A DNA stretch of 42,594 nucleotides from a virus (IMGVR_UViG_3300048694_000741:1-42594); one strand, 5' to 3'. Shown: positions 20,490 to 28,370, counted from the stretch's first letter. The notes: generated by a model not told the origin, from the sequence alone. Program-made: numbers and translations.

Positions 20490-20568
20490 TACTTTTTTTC
20501 ATCGGAACCTACACTTTTTTAAACTATAATGTTGGTCCATTCAGAACAACTTTTTTTCGGCTACCCTC

Positions 20569-20597
20569 TTGACATGCAAATGGTACTATACTACGGT
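20569..20597 (+). promoter_or_regulatory. Sigma-70-like promoter for the 20624 operon
   Basis: TTGACA (20569-20574) with a 17-base spacer and TACGGT (20592-20597) lies 27 bases before the start codon at 20624. A TATACT nearby (20588) is too close to the -35 box. The 230-base region 20391-20623 otherwise holds only the divergent H-NS promoter and T-rich tracts. Confidence 0.55.
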
Positions 20598-20623
20598 GAC
20601 TCAACTCAACACGAGGGGAAACC

Positions 20624-20866
20624 ATGCGGGTTAACAACGTCTCTCTGAGACTCGGTAAGGGTACTTCTAGGATAGTGGTGTTTGAGATGCCCACTAAGAC
20701 TATAGAGTCTGCCCTTACATTGCATAAGCAAGGGGGTGGTTGGTTCCTCAGGTACAAAGGTGCTTCCATCATGGAAAAGGGGCATCCTGTAAGGTTTAAT
20801 ACCTTGACAGATGCGGGGATTAGTATTACTAACCATTTATCAACGTGGCTATCTAAACAAGGATGA
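20624..20866 (+). CDS. Hypothetical early protein (80 aa)
   Basis: This is the first gene of a four-gene unit behind the promoter at 20569, with a strong GAGGGGAA ribosome-binding site. The small product looks alpha/beta, with strands around SRIVVFEMPTKTI and GGGWFLRYKGASI. No family is recognised. It overlaps the next gene by ATGA. Confidence 0.55.
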   Translation: MRVNNVSLRLGKGTSRIVVFEMPTKTIESALTLHKQGGGWFLRYKGASIMEKGHPVRFNTLTDAGISITNHLSTWLSKQG

Positions 20867-21279
20867 CGAGTCTTATGACAAAAGCAGCTAGGTATTCAGT
20901 CCAGAATAATCCCAAGCGTCGGATTGTGGAACTGAATAATCTTCTCCACCTGATCTTGAATGCGACGGCTGGTGTTCCTGCAACGCAGGTAATGAAAGCC
21001 CTCCCCAAGAGAAAGGACCTTTCTCTTTCCGTTTCGACTCTTCGTAACCTCAGGAACGGAACCACGATTTACCCGAGTATCAAGACTGCCTTCATCATTG
21101 CTATGGCCTCAGGCCGTATGAAGGAATTCAACGAGACGCTTACAACGGGGAAGCTTCCTGAAAATCTCCCCGCGCCCCTCGCAATCAAGACTAAGAAGAT
21201 TGGGAATTATGTAAAGCTGAAACCCAAGAAGGATTCTGCCAAGCTTACCGTCATTCATGGTGGTAAGGTTGTGGCATGA
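20863..21279 (+). CDS. Putative HTH DNA-binding protein (138 aa)
   Basis: Residues about 25-85 resemble a phage-type helix-turn-helix: LLHLILNATAGVPATQVM, then LSLSVSTLRNLRNGTT, then SIKTAFIIAMASG. This is the pattern of XRE-like domains, a recognition helix with S-x-S-T-L-R-N followed by a GT turn and a helix. The C-terminus is basic (KLKPKKDSAKLTVIHGG). It may regulate phage or host genes early. The assignment is moderate. Codon use is relatively GC-rich. The start overlaps the previous stop (ATGA). Confidence 0.6.
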   Translation: MTSLMTKAARYSVQNNPKRRIVELNNLLHLILNATAGVPATQVMKALPKRKDLSLSVSTLRNLRNGTTIYPSIKTAFIIAMASGRMKEFNETLTTGKLPENLPAPLAIKTKKIGNYVKLKPKKDSAKLTVIHGGKVVA

Positions 21280-21476
21280 GTAAGGAAGTAGAGATTGAGT
21301 TTGAAGTACGAACTCCTCAGGGCCTTCAAACAATAGTTAAGAGGATGCCATGGAAAATAACCATGGCGTCTTCTATAAGACGTGAAAAGAACCTTATAGA
21401 AAAGACTGAGGGGTATTATGTTTTACATGCATTCGATTCTGATGTTTGTCTTATGCGCAAGTATAGAATAAAATAA
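21276..21476 (+). CDS. Hypothetical small protein (66 aa)
   Basis: The gene is coupled to the HTH gene by an ATGA overlap. The product starts with acidic beta strands (EVEIEFEVRTPQGLQTIVK), has a basic middle and ends in a basic stretch. No motif is visible. It was probably made together with the HTH protein. Confidence 0.5.
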   Translation: MSKEVEIEFEVRTPQGLQTIVKRMPWKITMASSIRREKNLIEKTEGYYVLHAFDSDVCLMRKYRIK

Positions 21477-21689
21477 ATGGTTCCCCCAACTGCCTTTCAA
21501 CTTCACTGTCTTTCCTTCTTTAGAAGGGAAACCCATTCTGTTCAGTTATCAAAAGAACAGAAAGACGATCTAGAAAAGATGGGTTGGGTATCCTGGCAAC
21601 CAACAATCTTGGGCTGTAACAATCTCTACTTCCTTACCGAATTGGGGAGAGAGGTTTGTGAAAAATATGTTTGGGAGCCCTTGACCTAG
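21477..21689 (+). CDS. Hypothetical small winged-helix-like protein (70 aa)
   Basis: The gene begins immediately after the previous stop. The product has a helix (LSKEQKDDLEKMGWVSW), a short beta wing (LGCNNLYFLTELGREVC) and a final helix. This order is reminiscent of a small winged-helix domain (LTELG.EV is typical of such wings). The assignment is tentative. Its end overlaps the next promoter. Confidence 0.5.
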   Translation: MVPPTAFQLHCLSFFRRETHSVQLSKEQKDDLEKMGWVSWQPTILGCNNLYFLTELGREVCEKYVWEPLT

Positions 21690-21709
21690 GCCGAATCATT
21701 TGCTATAAG
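21681..21709 (+). promoter_or_regulatory. Strong sigma-70-like promoter for the 21738 gene
   Basis: TTGACC (21681-21686), a 17-base spacer and TATAAG (21704-21709) lie 28 bases before the start codon at 21738 and overlap the end of the preceding gene. Confidence 0.7.
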
Positions 21710-21737
21710 AGAGTCATCAAACACGGGGAACCACACA

Positions 21738-22052
21738 ATGGCTAAGATGGCTGATTCGGTAGCTTCTGCTTCCAAGCTCTCTAAGAAGGATATCGAGGCT
21801 CAGATTGTTGACTCTTTTGTTGAGGGTCGGAAGCTGAGTAACGAGGGAAAGCGAAAGGTCAATGCCGCGAAAAAGTTCTTCGCATCGGCTGAAAAGACTT
21901 CCTTCAAGAGCAAGTCTTTCATCGTCACCGCTGAGGAAGAGGAGCGGATGGGGTTCGATAAGGATGCCTTCATTCGCGACTTTGGGCAGGCTCTTTATGA
22001 CAAGTATTACGTTCCTAAGCCTTGCCTGACCTACAAGGTAACGAATCGATAA
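21738..22052 (+). CDS. Basic helical early protein (104 aa), monocistronic
   Basis: The gene sits alone between a good promoter (21681-21709) and a strong terminator (22056-22078). The product is basic and helical (ASASKLSKKDIEAQIVDSF, then GKRKVNAAKKFFASAEK) with an aromatic C-terminal part. Its codons are GC-richer than those of the late genes. This gene pattern matches small abundant early phage proteins, but no specific function is recognised. Confidence 0.6.
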   Translation: MAKMADSVASASKLSKKDIEAQIVDSFVEGRKLSNEGKRKVNAAKKFFASAEKTSFKSKSFIVTAEEEERMGFDKDAFIRDFGQALYDKYYVPKPCLTYKVTNR

Positions 22053-22055
22053 GAA

Positions 22056-22078
22056 AAAGGGGGCTCAGAGCCCCCTTT
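22056..22078. terminator. Bidirectional terminator ending the minus-strand tail operon
   Basis: AAAGGGGGCT and AGCCCCCTTT pair around CAG, with A-rich and T-rich flanks on each side. It lies between the convergent plus-strand gene ending at 22052 and the tape-measure-like gene ending at 22083. Confidence 0.85.
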
Positions 22079-22082
22079 GTCG

Positions 22083-25000
22083 TTATATGTTGAGGGAGAA
22101 ATCGTCTTCCTCATTTTCGCCTCTGGATTTATCGGCAGGACCCCCTTTATGTTTATCGGGGTTGTGCTGAGTCGATGGCATCTTAAGTTCAGGTTCTTCA
22201 TTGCTGCTACTGGTCTTATTATCAGTTGCATTGGGATTAGGACCTGATCTAGCAGCCGCTTCGTTAGCTTGCTGTTGGCCGCTGTTATCATTCTGAGCAG
22301 GGGGAGCAGGAGGAACCTTAGGACCTTCCTTACTCGTATCAGAAGACTGAGACGGGGGAACAATTTTATCGGCTGGCCTGTTTTGATTAGGTGGGGGTTG
22401 TTGTTGATTTGATGGAGAATTAGAGTCAGCTTGCTTATTATCAGGTGTAACATTTGTTTTTCCCAATAGAGCATCTTTATCTTTTTGCTGTTCAACAAAG
22501 TTATCAGTAGTTGTTGTTTTAACCGTTGCGTTACTAGGAACAATTGACGCTGATCCATCTGGATTAACATTCAATGTCAACTTACCGCCATTTCTTTTCA
22601 TCATATCTAACATATGAGCTTTAAAAGCTGGCCATTGGTCTTTTCTAACTGCAAGACACCCTGCACTATAAAGTTTGTCTAAATCTCTTGCAGAGTGTAA
22701 TAATATACCTTGCCTATCCGTGCCCCATTTTGGGTCATACATATTCTTAACCCCAAACGAATTATTGTTAAATCGCGGGTTATTAGAAGAATGCAATCCA
22801 GATTCTATTTGGAAAGAACCATATGGAATAGAACCTCTATGCATATCTCTATTATATGCGCCTGGAGCCCCTGTCCCATAATCATAAACTTTATCTTCAA
22901 CTGTCAATTTGCCTTTTACATAATCTGGTCTCGTTACTTGTTGCTGGTTTGAAACCTTTACCGCAGATTCCGTTGCAGTTTGAGGCGTAGGGTTAGACGC
23001 CATTTTAGTTTGTAATTCTTTGATTTGATCAAGCTGCTTTTGAATAGCTTCTTTATCACCATCGGGAGCTTTTGCTAATTGGCCTTCAAGATATTTCTGA
23101 GCATTATTCAGATCAGACATAGAAGACGATTTTCCAAGAGATGGTGCCCCATTTCCTAACATTCCAGGGGTAACTTTACCGCCTAATGCAGCTTGAACAT
23201 CACTTCTTTCCCAATGATTTCTTAAACCAAAATACATACCAGACATAGCATTTCTGGCATCTTCATAAGCCTTAGGATCGCCAGTCTTTAACCGTTCATA
23301 TATCTCAGGGTAACGCTTAGACAAATAATGATGCATTGCCCTAGTTTGTTCCTGAGGAGTCGAGTTTCCTCCTGCCCCTCCCCCATAAAGATGCTTGGCT
23401 ATGTTAGGATCAAGGCCATATTTCTTAATCGCCTCATTCACATCATGTCTGTTCATCTGGAAATGGCCATAATCGCCATATTCGGCTTTAGCCTCTTCCT
23501 CAGACATACCACGAGCCATAGCATTTCTTACATTAGCATTACCTTTTTTAATAAGTCTTTTGCCATCCCAAACGTCATTAGGAACATTGTTTCTATCAGT
23601 GTATGCTTCTTTTCTATCCCAATTCGTTTCTGATTGGGCAATAGCTCGGACAAACTTTAATTGATTTGCATCGATATCACTTAGGTCATCTGTGTTTTGC
23701 CCCTCAGGAGCATATAATTTTCCAACGCCAGATGCGTCAATAGTTTTTTCTTTAGGACCATCCGCCCGTCTTTCAGGACTTCCGTAATTAGAAGAATAAG
23801 GTACGTTTCCGCCCGTACCTCCTGGGGAACCTTGCGGTTGGCCAGAAGGTTGCCCAGACGGATCAATTGCCCATCCATCATAGGGAACATTAGGATTAGA
23901 AGGGGTAAACGGAGTATGTGTTGTTGAAGGTATTCCATAATTAGACGTATAAGGAACAGAAAGCCCTTGGCCCATTTTCATCCGTTGTTGAATTGGACTC
24001 AGACCCTTTTGCTTTCTTCTATTTTTTACTGCTTGTCCGTCACCTTCTCCCGACTCTCCTGTATCTTCGGCATCAGCAACCATAAGTTTACTAGCAGTTT
24101 CAGAAACCTGATCCCAAAATGAATCAGGCATTTTCAATGTCGGAGTATCTAATATAATGCTAGATGCTTTTAACGTAAGTATCTTTTGGGCTTCAATGTT
24201 GATATGTTGAGATGAATAGACGTTCCAATCTTCAATCTTCTTAATATCACCTTCCTCTTGGAGACGATCTTCTCCCGATGATCCTTTTAGCTTACTAGGA
24301 GCTTTAGGAGTAACTATTGTATCATTTTGAGGATTGCCATTTTTGAACTTCTCTTGAGCTTTCTTTAAGGCCCCGTCATATCCTATTTTAGGGTCTTTTC
24401 TCATAGAGTTAAACCATTTCTTACGCTTTGATATTTCTTCCTGAGTCATATCAGGAGTAATGCCTAATGCGTCGTTAATGGTTGAATTACCAGAACCTAT
24501 CGTAAGTAATCCAGCAAGACTGCCTAGAATACCAATGCCACCTGCAATAGCAGGGATTGCCCCTCCTGGCAGTTTACTAAGAATTGAGGGTAATTCTGCT
24601 TTTTTATATGTTGATGCTTTTCCAAATGCCTCAGATGGTGACATTGGAGCTTTAATAGATGATTTGACCTTTTTAGTTGAATTGGTTCTTTCTCCCCCTG
24701 AGAAAGTGGGAGATTGTTTTACCTTAGCAGCTTCGGTTATCTTTTCTGATAACTTCATAAAATTAGTTGCTATTTTCTTAGACAGCGTATCAAATCTTTT
24801 TTCAGACCTGCTGTCTAATTCCTTAACAGCCTTCTCAACATTCTTTGCTAATAGTTTATCATTCTTTAATAATTCTCTACTCATTTTTTGAGCATGTTCA
24901 TCAACATCTTTAAGACCCTGTACCAAATCTTCAAAGGCCTTAAACTTTCTATTTGGCTCAATAGCAGACTTATCAATGATATCCTTAATACCATCTAGTT

Positions 25001-25340
25001 TATAATGAGCATTCAATAGTTCTCCAAAGATACCCATGTTCCCAAGGGTCTCTCTTTTGAGGATATCTAATCCTACTCTTTTGAATGCTTCTCCTAAACC
25101 AAACTGACCAGTCCGCCACATTTGGATCGCTTCTCCAAATGAGCCCATATTACCCAAAGTCTCTCTTTCAATAGTCTCGTATAGAGCCCCTTTTGATCTT
25201 TGACCAAAAGTCATATTATTAGTGGTATCTCTCCAATCTCTCCACGTAGGAGCCCCTGAGGTTTTTGGAGAAGATGCCTCTGATTTAACAGTGGATTGTA
25301 ATGCTTCTGAAAGTTTGCTAGCTGTTGATTTATCTACCAT
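22083..25340 (-). CDS. Tape-measure-like tail protein with lytic-transglycosylase-like and L,D-transpeptidase-like domains
   Basis: The 1085-residue product directly follows the gp26/frameshift chaperone pair, the usual place of a tape measure gene. The N-terminal third is helical with a Gly/Ala-rich hydrophobic stretch (GGIGILGSLAGLLTIG, around residue 260). Around residues 550-720 a lysozyme/SLT-like region has RAIAQSETNWD and YGDYGHFQMNRHD. Around residues 800-930 there is a transpeptidase-like region with VYDYGTGAPG, ILLHSARDLD and SAGCLAVRKD (a His and a Cys placed as in YkuD-type enzymes). The C-terminus is Pro/Gln/Asn-rich. It probably sets tail length or fills the tube and helps cut peptidoglycan during DNA entry. 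Confidence 0.65.
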   Translation of the reverse strand: MVDKSTASKLSEALQSTVKSEASSPKTSGAPTWRDWRDTTNNMTFGQRSKGALYETIERETLGNMGSFGEAIQMWRTGQFGLGEAFKRVGLDILKRETLGNMGIFGELLNAHYKLDGIKDIIDKSAIEPNRKFKAFEDLVQGLKDVDEHAQKMSRELLKNDKLLAKNVEKAVKELDSRSEKRFDTLSKKIATNFMKLSEKITEAAKVKQSPTFSGGERTNSTKKVKSSIKAPMSPSEAFGKASTYKKAELPSILSKLPGGAIPAIAGGIGILGSLAGLLTIGSGNSTINDALGITPDMTQEEISKRKKWFNSMRKDPKIGYDGALKKAQEKFKNGNPQNDTIVTPKAPSKLKGSSGEDRLQEEGDIKKIEDWNVYSSQHINIEAQKILTLKASSIILDTPTLKMPDSFWDQVSETASKLMVADAEDTGESGEGDGQAVKNRRKQKGLSPIQQRMKMGQGLSVPYTSNYGIPSTTHTPFTPSNPNVPYDGWAIDPSGQPSGQPQGSPGGTGGNVPYSSNYGSPERRADGPKEKTIDASGVGKLYAPEGQNTDDLSDIDANQLKFVRAIAQSETNWDRKEAYTDRNNVPNDVWDGKRLIKKGNANVRNAMARGMSEEEAKAEYGDYGHFQMNRHDVNEAIKKYGLDPNIAKHLYGGGAGGNSTPQEQTRAMHHYLSKRYPEIYERLKTGDPKAYEDARNAMSGMYFGLRNHWERSDVQAALGGKVTPGMLGNGAPSLGKSSSMSDLNNAQKYLEGQLAKAPDGDKEAIQKQLDQIKELQTKMASNPTPQTATESAVKVSNQQQVTRPDYVKGKLTVEDKVYDYGTGAPGAYNRDMHRGSIPYGSFQIESGLHSSNNPRFNNNSFGVKNMYDPKWGTDRQGILLHSARDLDKLYSAGCLAVRKDQWPAFKAHMLDMMKRNGGKLTLNVNPDGSASIVPSNATVKTTTTDNFVEQQKDKDALLGKTNVTPDNKQADSNSPSNQQQPPPNQNRPADKIVPPSQSSDTSKEGPKVPPAPPAQNDNSGQQQANEAAARSGPNPNATDNKTSSSNEEPELKMPSTQHNPDKHKGGPADKSRGENEEDDFSLNI

Positions 25341-25549
25341 GGAACGTCTTTAGGGTCTGTGAATACATGTTTTTCATTCTGACTTGATTGTGCCTTTTCT
25401 TGTAGTTCTCCACGAATAAAGTCATAATATACGTTACGTTCATACGGATACATGTTTTCAATTTCATTTATGTTAAATGAATGATGCTTTTTCATAACGA
25501 AGATGGTTTTATAAAAGTTTAGTAGGTCCTGTCCTGTTAGACAAAGATA
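25334..25549 (-). CDS. Tape-measure chaperone extension reached by -1 frameshift from gene 26
   Basis: In the -1 frame, 71 codons run from the slippery site at 25549-25555 to TAG 25336-25334 without a start at their beginning. They encode YLCLTGQDLLNFYKTIFVMK and then HHSFNINEIENMYPYERNVY. The H-H-S ... E-I-E-x-M-x-P-Y-E-R-x-x-Y pattern is of the type seen in T4-superfamily gp26/gp51-like and tail-chaperone extensions. The natural product is therefore a gp26 fusion, as with lambda G/GT. An internal ATG (25492) could also give a 53-residue separate protein. It overlaps the tape-measure start by seven bases. Confidence 0.65.
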   Translation of the reverse strand, partial: YLCLTGQDLLNFYKTIFVMKKHHSFNINEIENMYPYERNVYYDFIRGELQEKAQSSQNEKHVFTDPKDVPW

Positions 25550-26247
25550 AAAAAATCAGCTAACGATGACAGATTAATAACTCTTTCTGTTCCCTTTGAA
25601 TTAGTATAAGATATCTTATAAATCATAGAAGGGTCGGAATCCATAAAGTCACGTACTTGCTTTTTGATTTTCAATGGTAAGCCATCAATGAAATTAACTG
25701 TGTCTTCTTTTGTCAAGAAAGGCTGCACAGTCTCTTGACCATTCTTCTTAGTGACTAAAGAATCCACATGACGGAATATCATTTCGTCTTCGATTTCTAT
25801 ATTAGGCTTTCCTAACATACTTACGTCTGTATAGAATATAACACTAGGCCATTTCATTTTAATATATTGGTCAGAATCAATAACAATCTTAGAACTGATG
25901 TTTTCAGGGAAATCAACCTTTATGTCCGTTATGTTGATTTCAAAATCATATTCTTTATTGTCCTCATTGTCATTGTAACTAACTTTGATTATGTTATCTG
26001 CTGATATACCCCATAGTTGTAAAAACATCCATTCTAGGTCAAAAATAGTTAGAGAGTTTACATCAAACTTTTCATCAATAATACAATTATCGACAACCTG
26101 TTTAATTGATGATAGTATCTCTTTGATTTCCCCGCTTTGCTTGGCCATTAGAAGTAGTTTTTCATCTTTACCTGTAATTGGCCTTACATGGATTTTCTTC
26201 TGAGTAGAAGGAATCTCTAATTCACTTGTAGGATGGATAGTTTTCAT
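25537..26247 (-). CDS. 26: Baseplate hub assembly protein gp26-like (T4_baseplate family)
   Basis: The 236-residue product matches the gp26 family by its start (PSTQKKIHVRPITGKDEKLL), the long helix that follows, a central FDLEWMFLQLWGISAD motif and the C-terminal FIDGLPLKIKKQVRDFM region. In T4, gp26 helps build the baseplate hub. Here it directly precedes the tape-measure-like gene and ends in a run of seven T that is a perfect slippery heptamer, so a longer -1 fusion product is expected. The start has AAGGAAA as ribosome-binding site. Confidence 0.75.
   Translation of the reverse strand: MKTIHPTSELEIPSTQKKIHVRPITGKDEKLLLMAKQSGEIKEILSSIKQVVDNCIIDEKFDVNSLTIFDLEWMFLQLWGISADNIIKVSYNDNEDNKEYDFEINITDIKVDFPENISSKIVIDSDQYIKMKWPSVIFYTDVSMLGKPNIEIEDEMIFRHVDSLVTKKNGQETVQPFLTKEDTVNFIDGLPLKIKKQVRDFMDSDPSMIYKISYTNSKGTERVINLSSLADFFIFV
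25549..25555 (-). other. Slippery heptamer U UUU UUU for -1 frameshifting
   Basis: On the minus strand, codons GAU UUU UUU AUC of gene 26 contain seven consecutive U. The phase U UUU UUU lets both Phe tRNAs re-pair after a -1 slip. The new frame is open for 71 codons with conserved-looking sequence, while the zero frame stops four codons later. Confidence 0.6.
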
Positions 26248-26259
26248 TATTCGTTTTCC

Positions 26260-26940
26260 TTATCGTGTAGACATTGATAAATCTTGATTAAACCATGAGA
26301 AGAATGTGAATGTAACTGGCACTGCCATTATGTTGTTCATTTCTCCCCAATTCAATTGTATGTCAGATACCATTATAGGGTATGCTTCCTGTAGAATATA
26401 AACAGAGGACTTTTCCCCTGCATCGGTAAAGGTCGTTATTTCTACTACAGTTTCATAGTCACTCTTATATGATATTTCAAAAGGATCGAGCCTACTACCC
26501 CCTGCCCCTCTAGCTGTGATTTCACTACTAGTCCCCTTTATATCACCCTCTCGGAAGTCTTTATTGATGATACAAGTTTGCCATGTGTCAAAATACTTTT
26601 TGATGATCCCTTGGGCATCAGCTAAAAACACTAACGTAATATCAGTGAATATTGGAGTAAACGGCTTTTTCTCAATAGGACCATAGCTGTAACGTAAAAT
26701 GTCATGTGTAGCAACTGTATATCCTGGTAACGGTACTGCCATACACCAGAACTCTAACATTCTAGATGCCACATTTAAAATAGTGTCCCCTGCCATTAAA
26801 GCAGGGGGGAATATTCTTACAAAAAACTTGTTAGTCTTTTGTAGACCCTGAAATTGTTCTATCTTGGCGTTGAAGGACTCAATATTGAATCCTTCTCCCG
26901 ATTGCCTTTGACTTGGATTATTAGATGTTATTACTGGCAT
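26260..26940 (-). CDS. Tail-tube-fold baseplate protein (T4 gp19/gp54-like)
   Basis: The 226-residue product has tube-protein features. An N-terminal segment (TNKFFVRIFPPAL) is followed by EFWCMAVPLPGYTVATH, then a beta region FTDITLVFLAD, a FDTWQTCIINKDF helix, and a C-terminal VYILQEAYPIMVSDIQLNW strand pair. This order resembles T4 gp19 and the tube-initiating gp54. It is longer than gp19, and its place beside gp26 favours a hub/tube-junction role over the main tube. It shares one base with the upstream stop. Confidence 0.65.
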   Translation of the reverse strand: MPVITSNNPSQRQSGEGFNIESFNAKIEQFQGLQKTNKFFVRIFPPALMAGDTILNVASRMLEFWCMAVPLPGYTVATHDILRYSYGPIEKKPFTPIFTDITLVFLADAQGIIKKYFDTWQTCIINKDFREGDIKGTSSEITARGAGGSRLDPFEISYKSDYETVVEITTFTDAGEKSSVYILQEAYPIMVSDIQLNWGEMNNIMAVPVTFTFFSWFNQDLSMSTR

Positions 26941-27611
26941 TACCTTACTTTACGCATACTGTCTGTCCATACTGTCTGACGTGCAATAGGTGCTCCGAAC
27001 TTACCGCCATTATTTCGGCCTCCCTTTTCAAATCTTTCAGTTGGAAGAAATAGAATTGTATCCCATTCTTCATAGCTAACAATGAGAAAACGTGATCTAA
27101 CGTATTTATAGAGGTAATGCTTAATGCATGGTCTGAATAGCTTGAACTTGGTGGCTTGTTTCAGAATATCATAAGAGATTTTAAGCCTCTTGTTTTCATC
27201 ATACGCCTTATTGTTCAATGTAGTGTATAGAGCAGCCATTAGCTTACCTCTCATAGTAGGGGAGAGGTAATGCATGTTAATTCCAAGAAACCCTGCTTCT
27301 CCCTCGGTTCCAGCACGCGCCTTCACTTCTATAGGGAATATAACAGGGAACCTGTCATAGTATGGCAGCTTGGCTTTTGTTTTTGGATCATAAAAGAACA
27401 TGACCATCTTACCAATAGAACCTTGGGTAATACGTCCTGTCTTAATGAACCTATCTGGATTGGCTTCTCTCATTAACTCGCTGGCGTTAACATTACGAAA
27501 TACTCTAGCGGTTTTTCTTAGCCAATCCATGGCCTCTTTTGACTTTGAATTAATATCAATTCCAAGAGAAGCCGCACGATCAGACATTCTCTGGAAAATA
27601 TAACTTGCCAT
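26940..27611 (-). CDS. Conserved T4-superfamily virion-assembly protein (223 aa)
   Basis: The protein has strongly patterned motifs: MVMFFYDPKTKAKLPYYDRF, PIEVKARA, INMHYLSPTMRGKLMAALY, and LFRPCIKHYLYKYVRSRFL, then TILFLPTERFEK. I recall very similar proteins in T4-superfamily genomes (cyanophages among others) near gene 4 and the tail genes, described only as structural or assembly proteins. The basic charge and the fixed spacing of Tyr and Arg residues suggest nucleic-acid or capsid-portal contact. The exact role is not established. Confidence 0.6.
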   Translation of the reverse strand: MASYIFQRMSDRAASLGIDINSKSKEAMDWLRKTARVFRNVNASELMREANPDRFIKTGRITQGSIGKMVMFFYDPKTKAKLPYYDRFPVIFPIEVKARAGTEGEAGFLGINMHYLSPTMRGKLMAALYTTLNNKAYDENKRLKISYDILKQATKFKLFRPCIKHYLYKYVRSRFLIVSYEEWDTILFLPTERFEKGGRNNGGKFGAPIARQTVWTDSMRKVR

Positions 27612-27851
27612 TTATTTTTTGCTTCCTAATCTAGTTCTCAATCTTTGGCCAATTTTCTTGTTGCCGTATTTGGCATCCATTACTTTTTGCTTTTCGTGAT
27701 TATCATCTATGAAATTTGAAAATGATTTCATGTTCTTTTCTTGGGCGTCGGGTGAAATAGGAGCTAAGTGCCCTCTATTTCCTAACATTGGATTTGCTTG
27801 CATAGCATTTTTAATCTTGGCCCACATTCCCTCAGATAAATAAATAATCAT
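27612..27851 (-). CDS. Hypothetical late protein (79 aa)
   Basis: The basic, helical product (SEGMWAKIKNAMQANPMLG, then KKIGQRLRTRLGSKK at the end) is coupled to gene 4 by an ATGA overlap. It is followed directly by the next late gene. It has no recognised family. Its position suggests a head or tail assembly role. Confidence 0.5.
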   Translation of the reverse strand: MIIYLSEGMWAKIKNAMQANPMLGNRGHLAPISPDAQEKNMKSFSNFIDDNHEKQKVMDAKYGNKKIGQRLRTRLGSKK

Positions 27852-28333
27852 ACGGTCTCCTTTTTAGGTTTTGGTGTTCTAATACCTAGATCATTCTCTG
27901 TTAAAAGTAGGAACTCAATACCTTTGCCTTGACAATATTTTGTGCAGGCATCCCACTTTGCTTTATTATTAGCGAAAGTAATTACTTCTTTTTGAAATGT
28001 TTTCTTGTGTTTGGTTCCTTGGACGGGTTGAATGGTCTGCTTAAATGGTTTGATTTCAACAAAAGCTTCTCTTATAGTCCCGTTCTTATCTTTCCATTTC
28101 ATCCAAAAATCAACGAAATAGCGTCTGATTTTTCTCTTTATAGGACAGCGATATGGAATAGGGTGTTCTTCTGATGACCATTCTAATACATTAGGGTTTT
28201 TGTCTAAATCATACATAAACTTCAATTCCCAAGAGCTTCGGTATACTATATTTGAAATGTTACCTTTATACTTAAGGGGGTGTATTGGTTTATATGTTCC
28301 TTGTAGGGTTTTTCTACCTCGGTTCGCTTTCAT
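27848..28333 (-). CDS. 4: Head-completion nuclease gp4
   Basis: The 161-residue product closely follows T4 gp4 (gene 50/4). It has a basic start (RGRKTLQGTYKPIHPLKYKG), NIVYRSSWELKFM, LEWSSEEHPIPYRCPI, the nuclease-type YFVDFWMKWKD (Asp) and AFVEIKPFKQT (Glu-x-Lys), then NNKAKWDACTKYC and FLLLTENDLGI. This is a PD-(D/E)XK-like fold used to complete DNA-filled heads before tail joining. It is the first gene of the minus-strand late operon behind the promoter box at 28364-28370. Confidence 0.88.
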   Translation of the reverse strand: MKANRGRKTLQGTYKPIHPLKYKGNISNIVYRSSWELKFMYDLDKNPNVLEWSSEEHPIPYRCPIKRKIRRYFVDFWMKWKDKNGTIREAFVEIKPFKQTIQPVQGTKHKKTFQKEVITFANNKAKWDACTKYCQGKGIEFLLLTENDLGIRTPKPKKETV

Positions 28334-28341
28334 TTTATGGC

Positions 28342-28348
28342 CTAAATA
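28342..28348 (+). promoter_or_regulatory. Late promoter box driving the plus-strand tail operon
   Basis: CCTAAATAGCTT (box at 28342-28348) lies 28 bases before the start codon at 28377. The same AAATAGCTT follows the box at 35952. It resembles the T4 late -10 element TATAAATA, with C replacing the first TA-A step. No -35 box is present. It faces the minus-strand box at 28364-28370. Confidence 0.65.
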
Positions 28349-28363
28349 GCTTGAAACAAAGAA

Positions 28364-28370
28364 TATTTAG
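28364..28370 (-). promoter_or_regulatory. Late promoter box driving the minus-strand gp4-tape measure operon
   Basis: The minus strand reads CCTAAATATTC, 30 bases before the gene 4 start. Together with the plus-strand box 16 bases away, it makes an inverted arrangement in which the two late promoters point through each other. Simultaneous occupancy by two polymerases would be hindered. Confidence 0.65.

Noticed and set aside
22031-22570. 179-residue minus-strand frame under the tape-measure gene
   Set aside because: Leu/Ile-rich shadow of the Pro/Gln/Asn-rich C-terminus in another frame. It also crosses the terminator at 22056.
27104-27112. Exact T4 late box TATAAATA on the minus strand
   Set aside because: It lies inside a well-supported gene and encodes its Leu-Tyr-Lys-Tyr residues. 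The next gene downstream is far away, so chance is the simpler reading.
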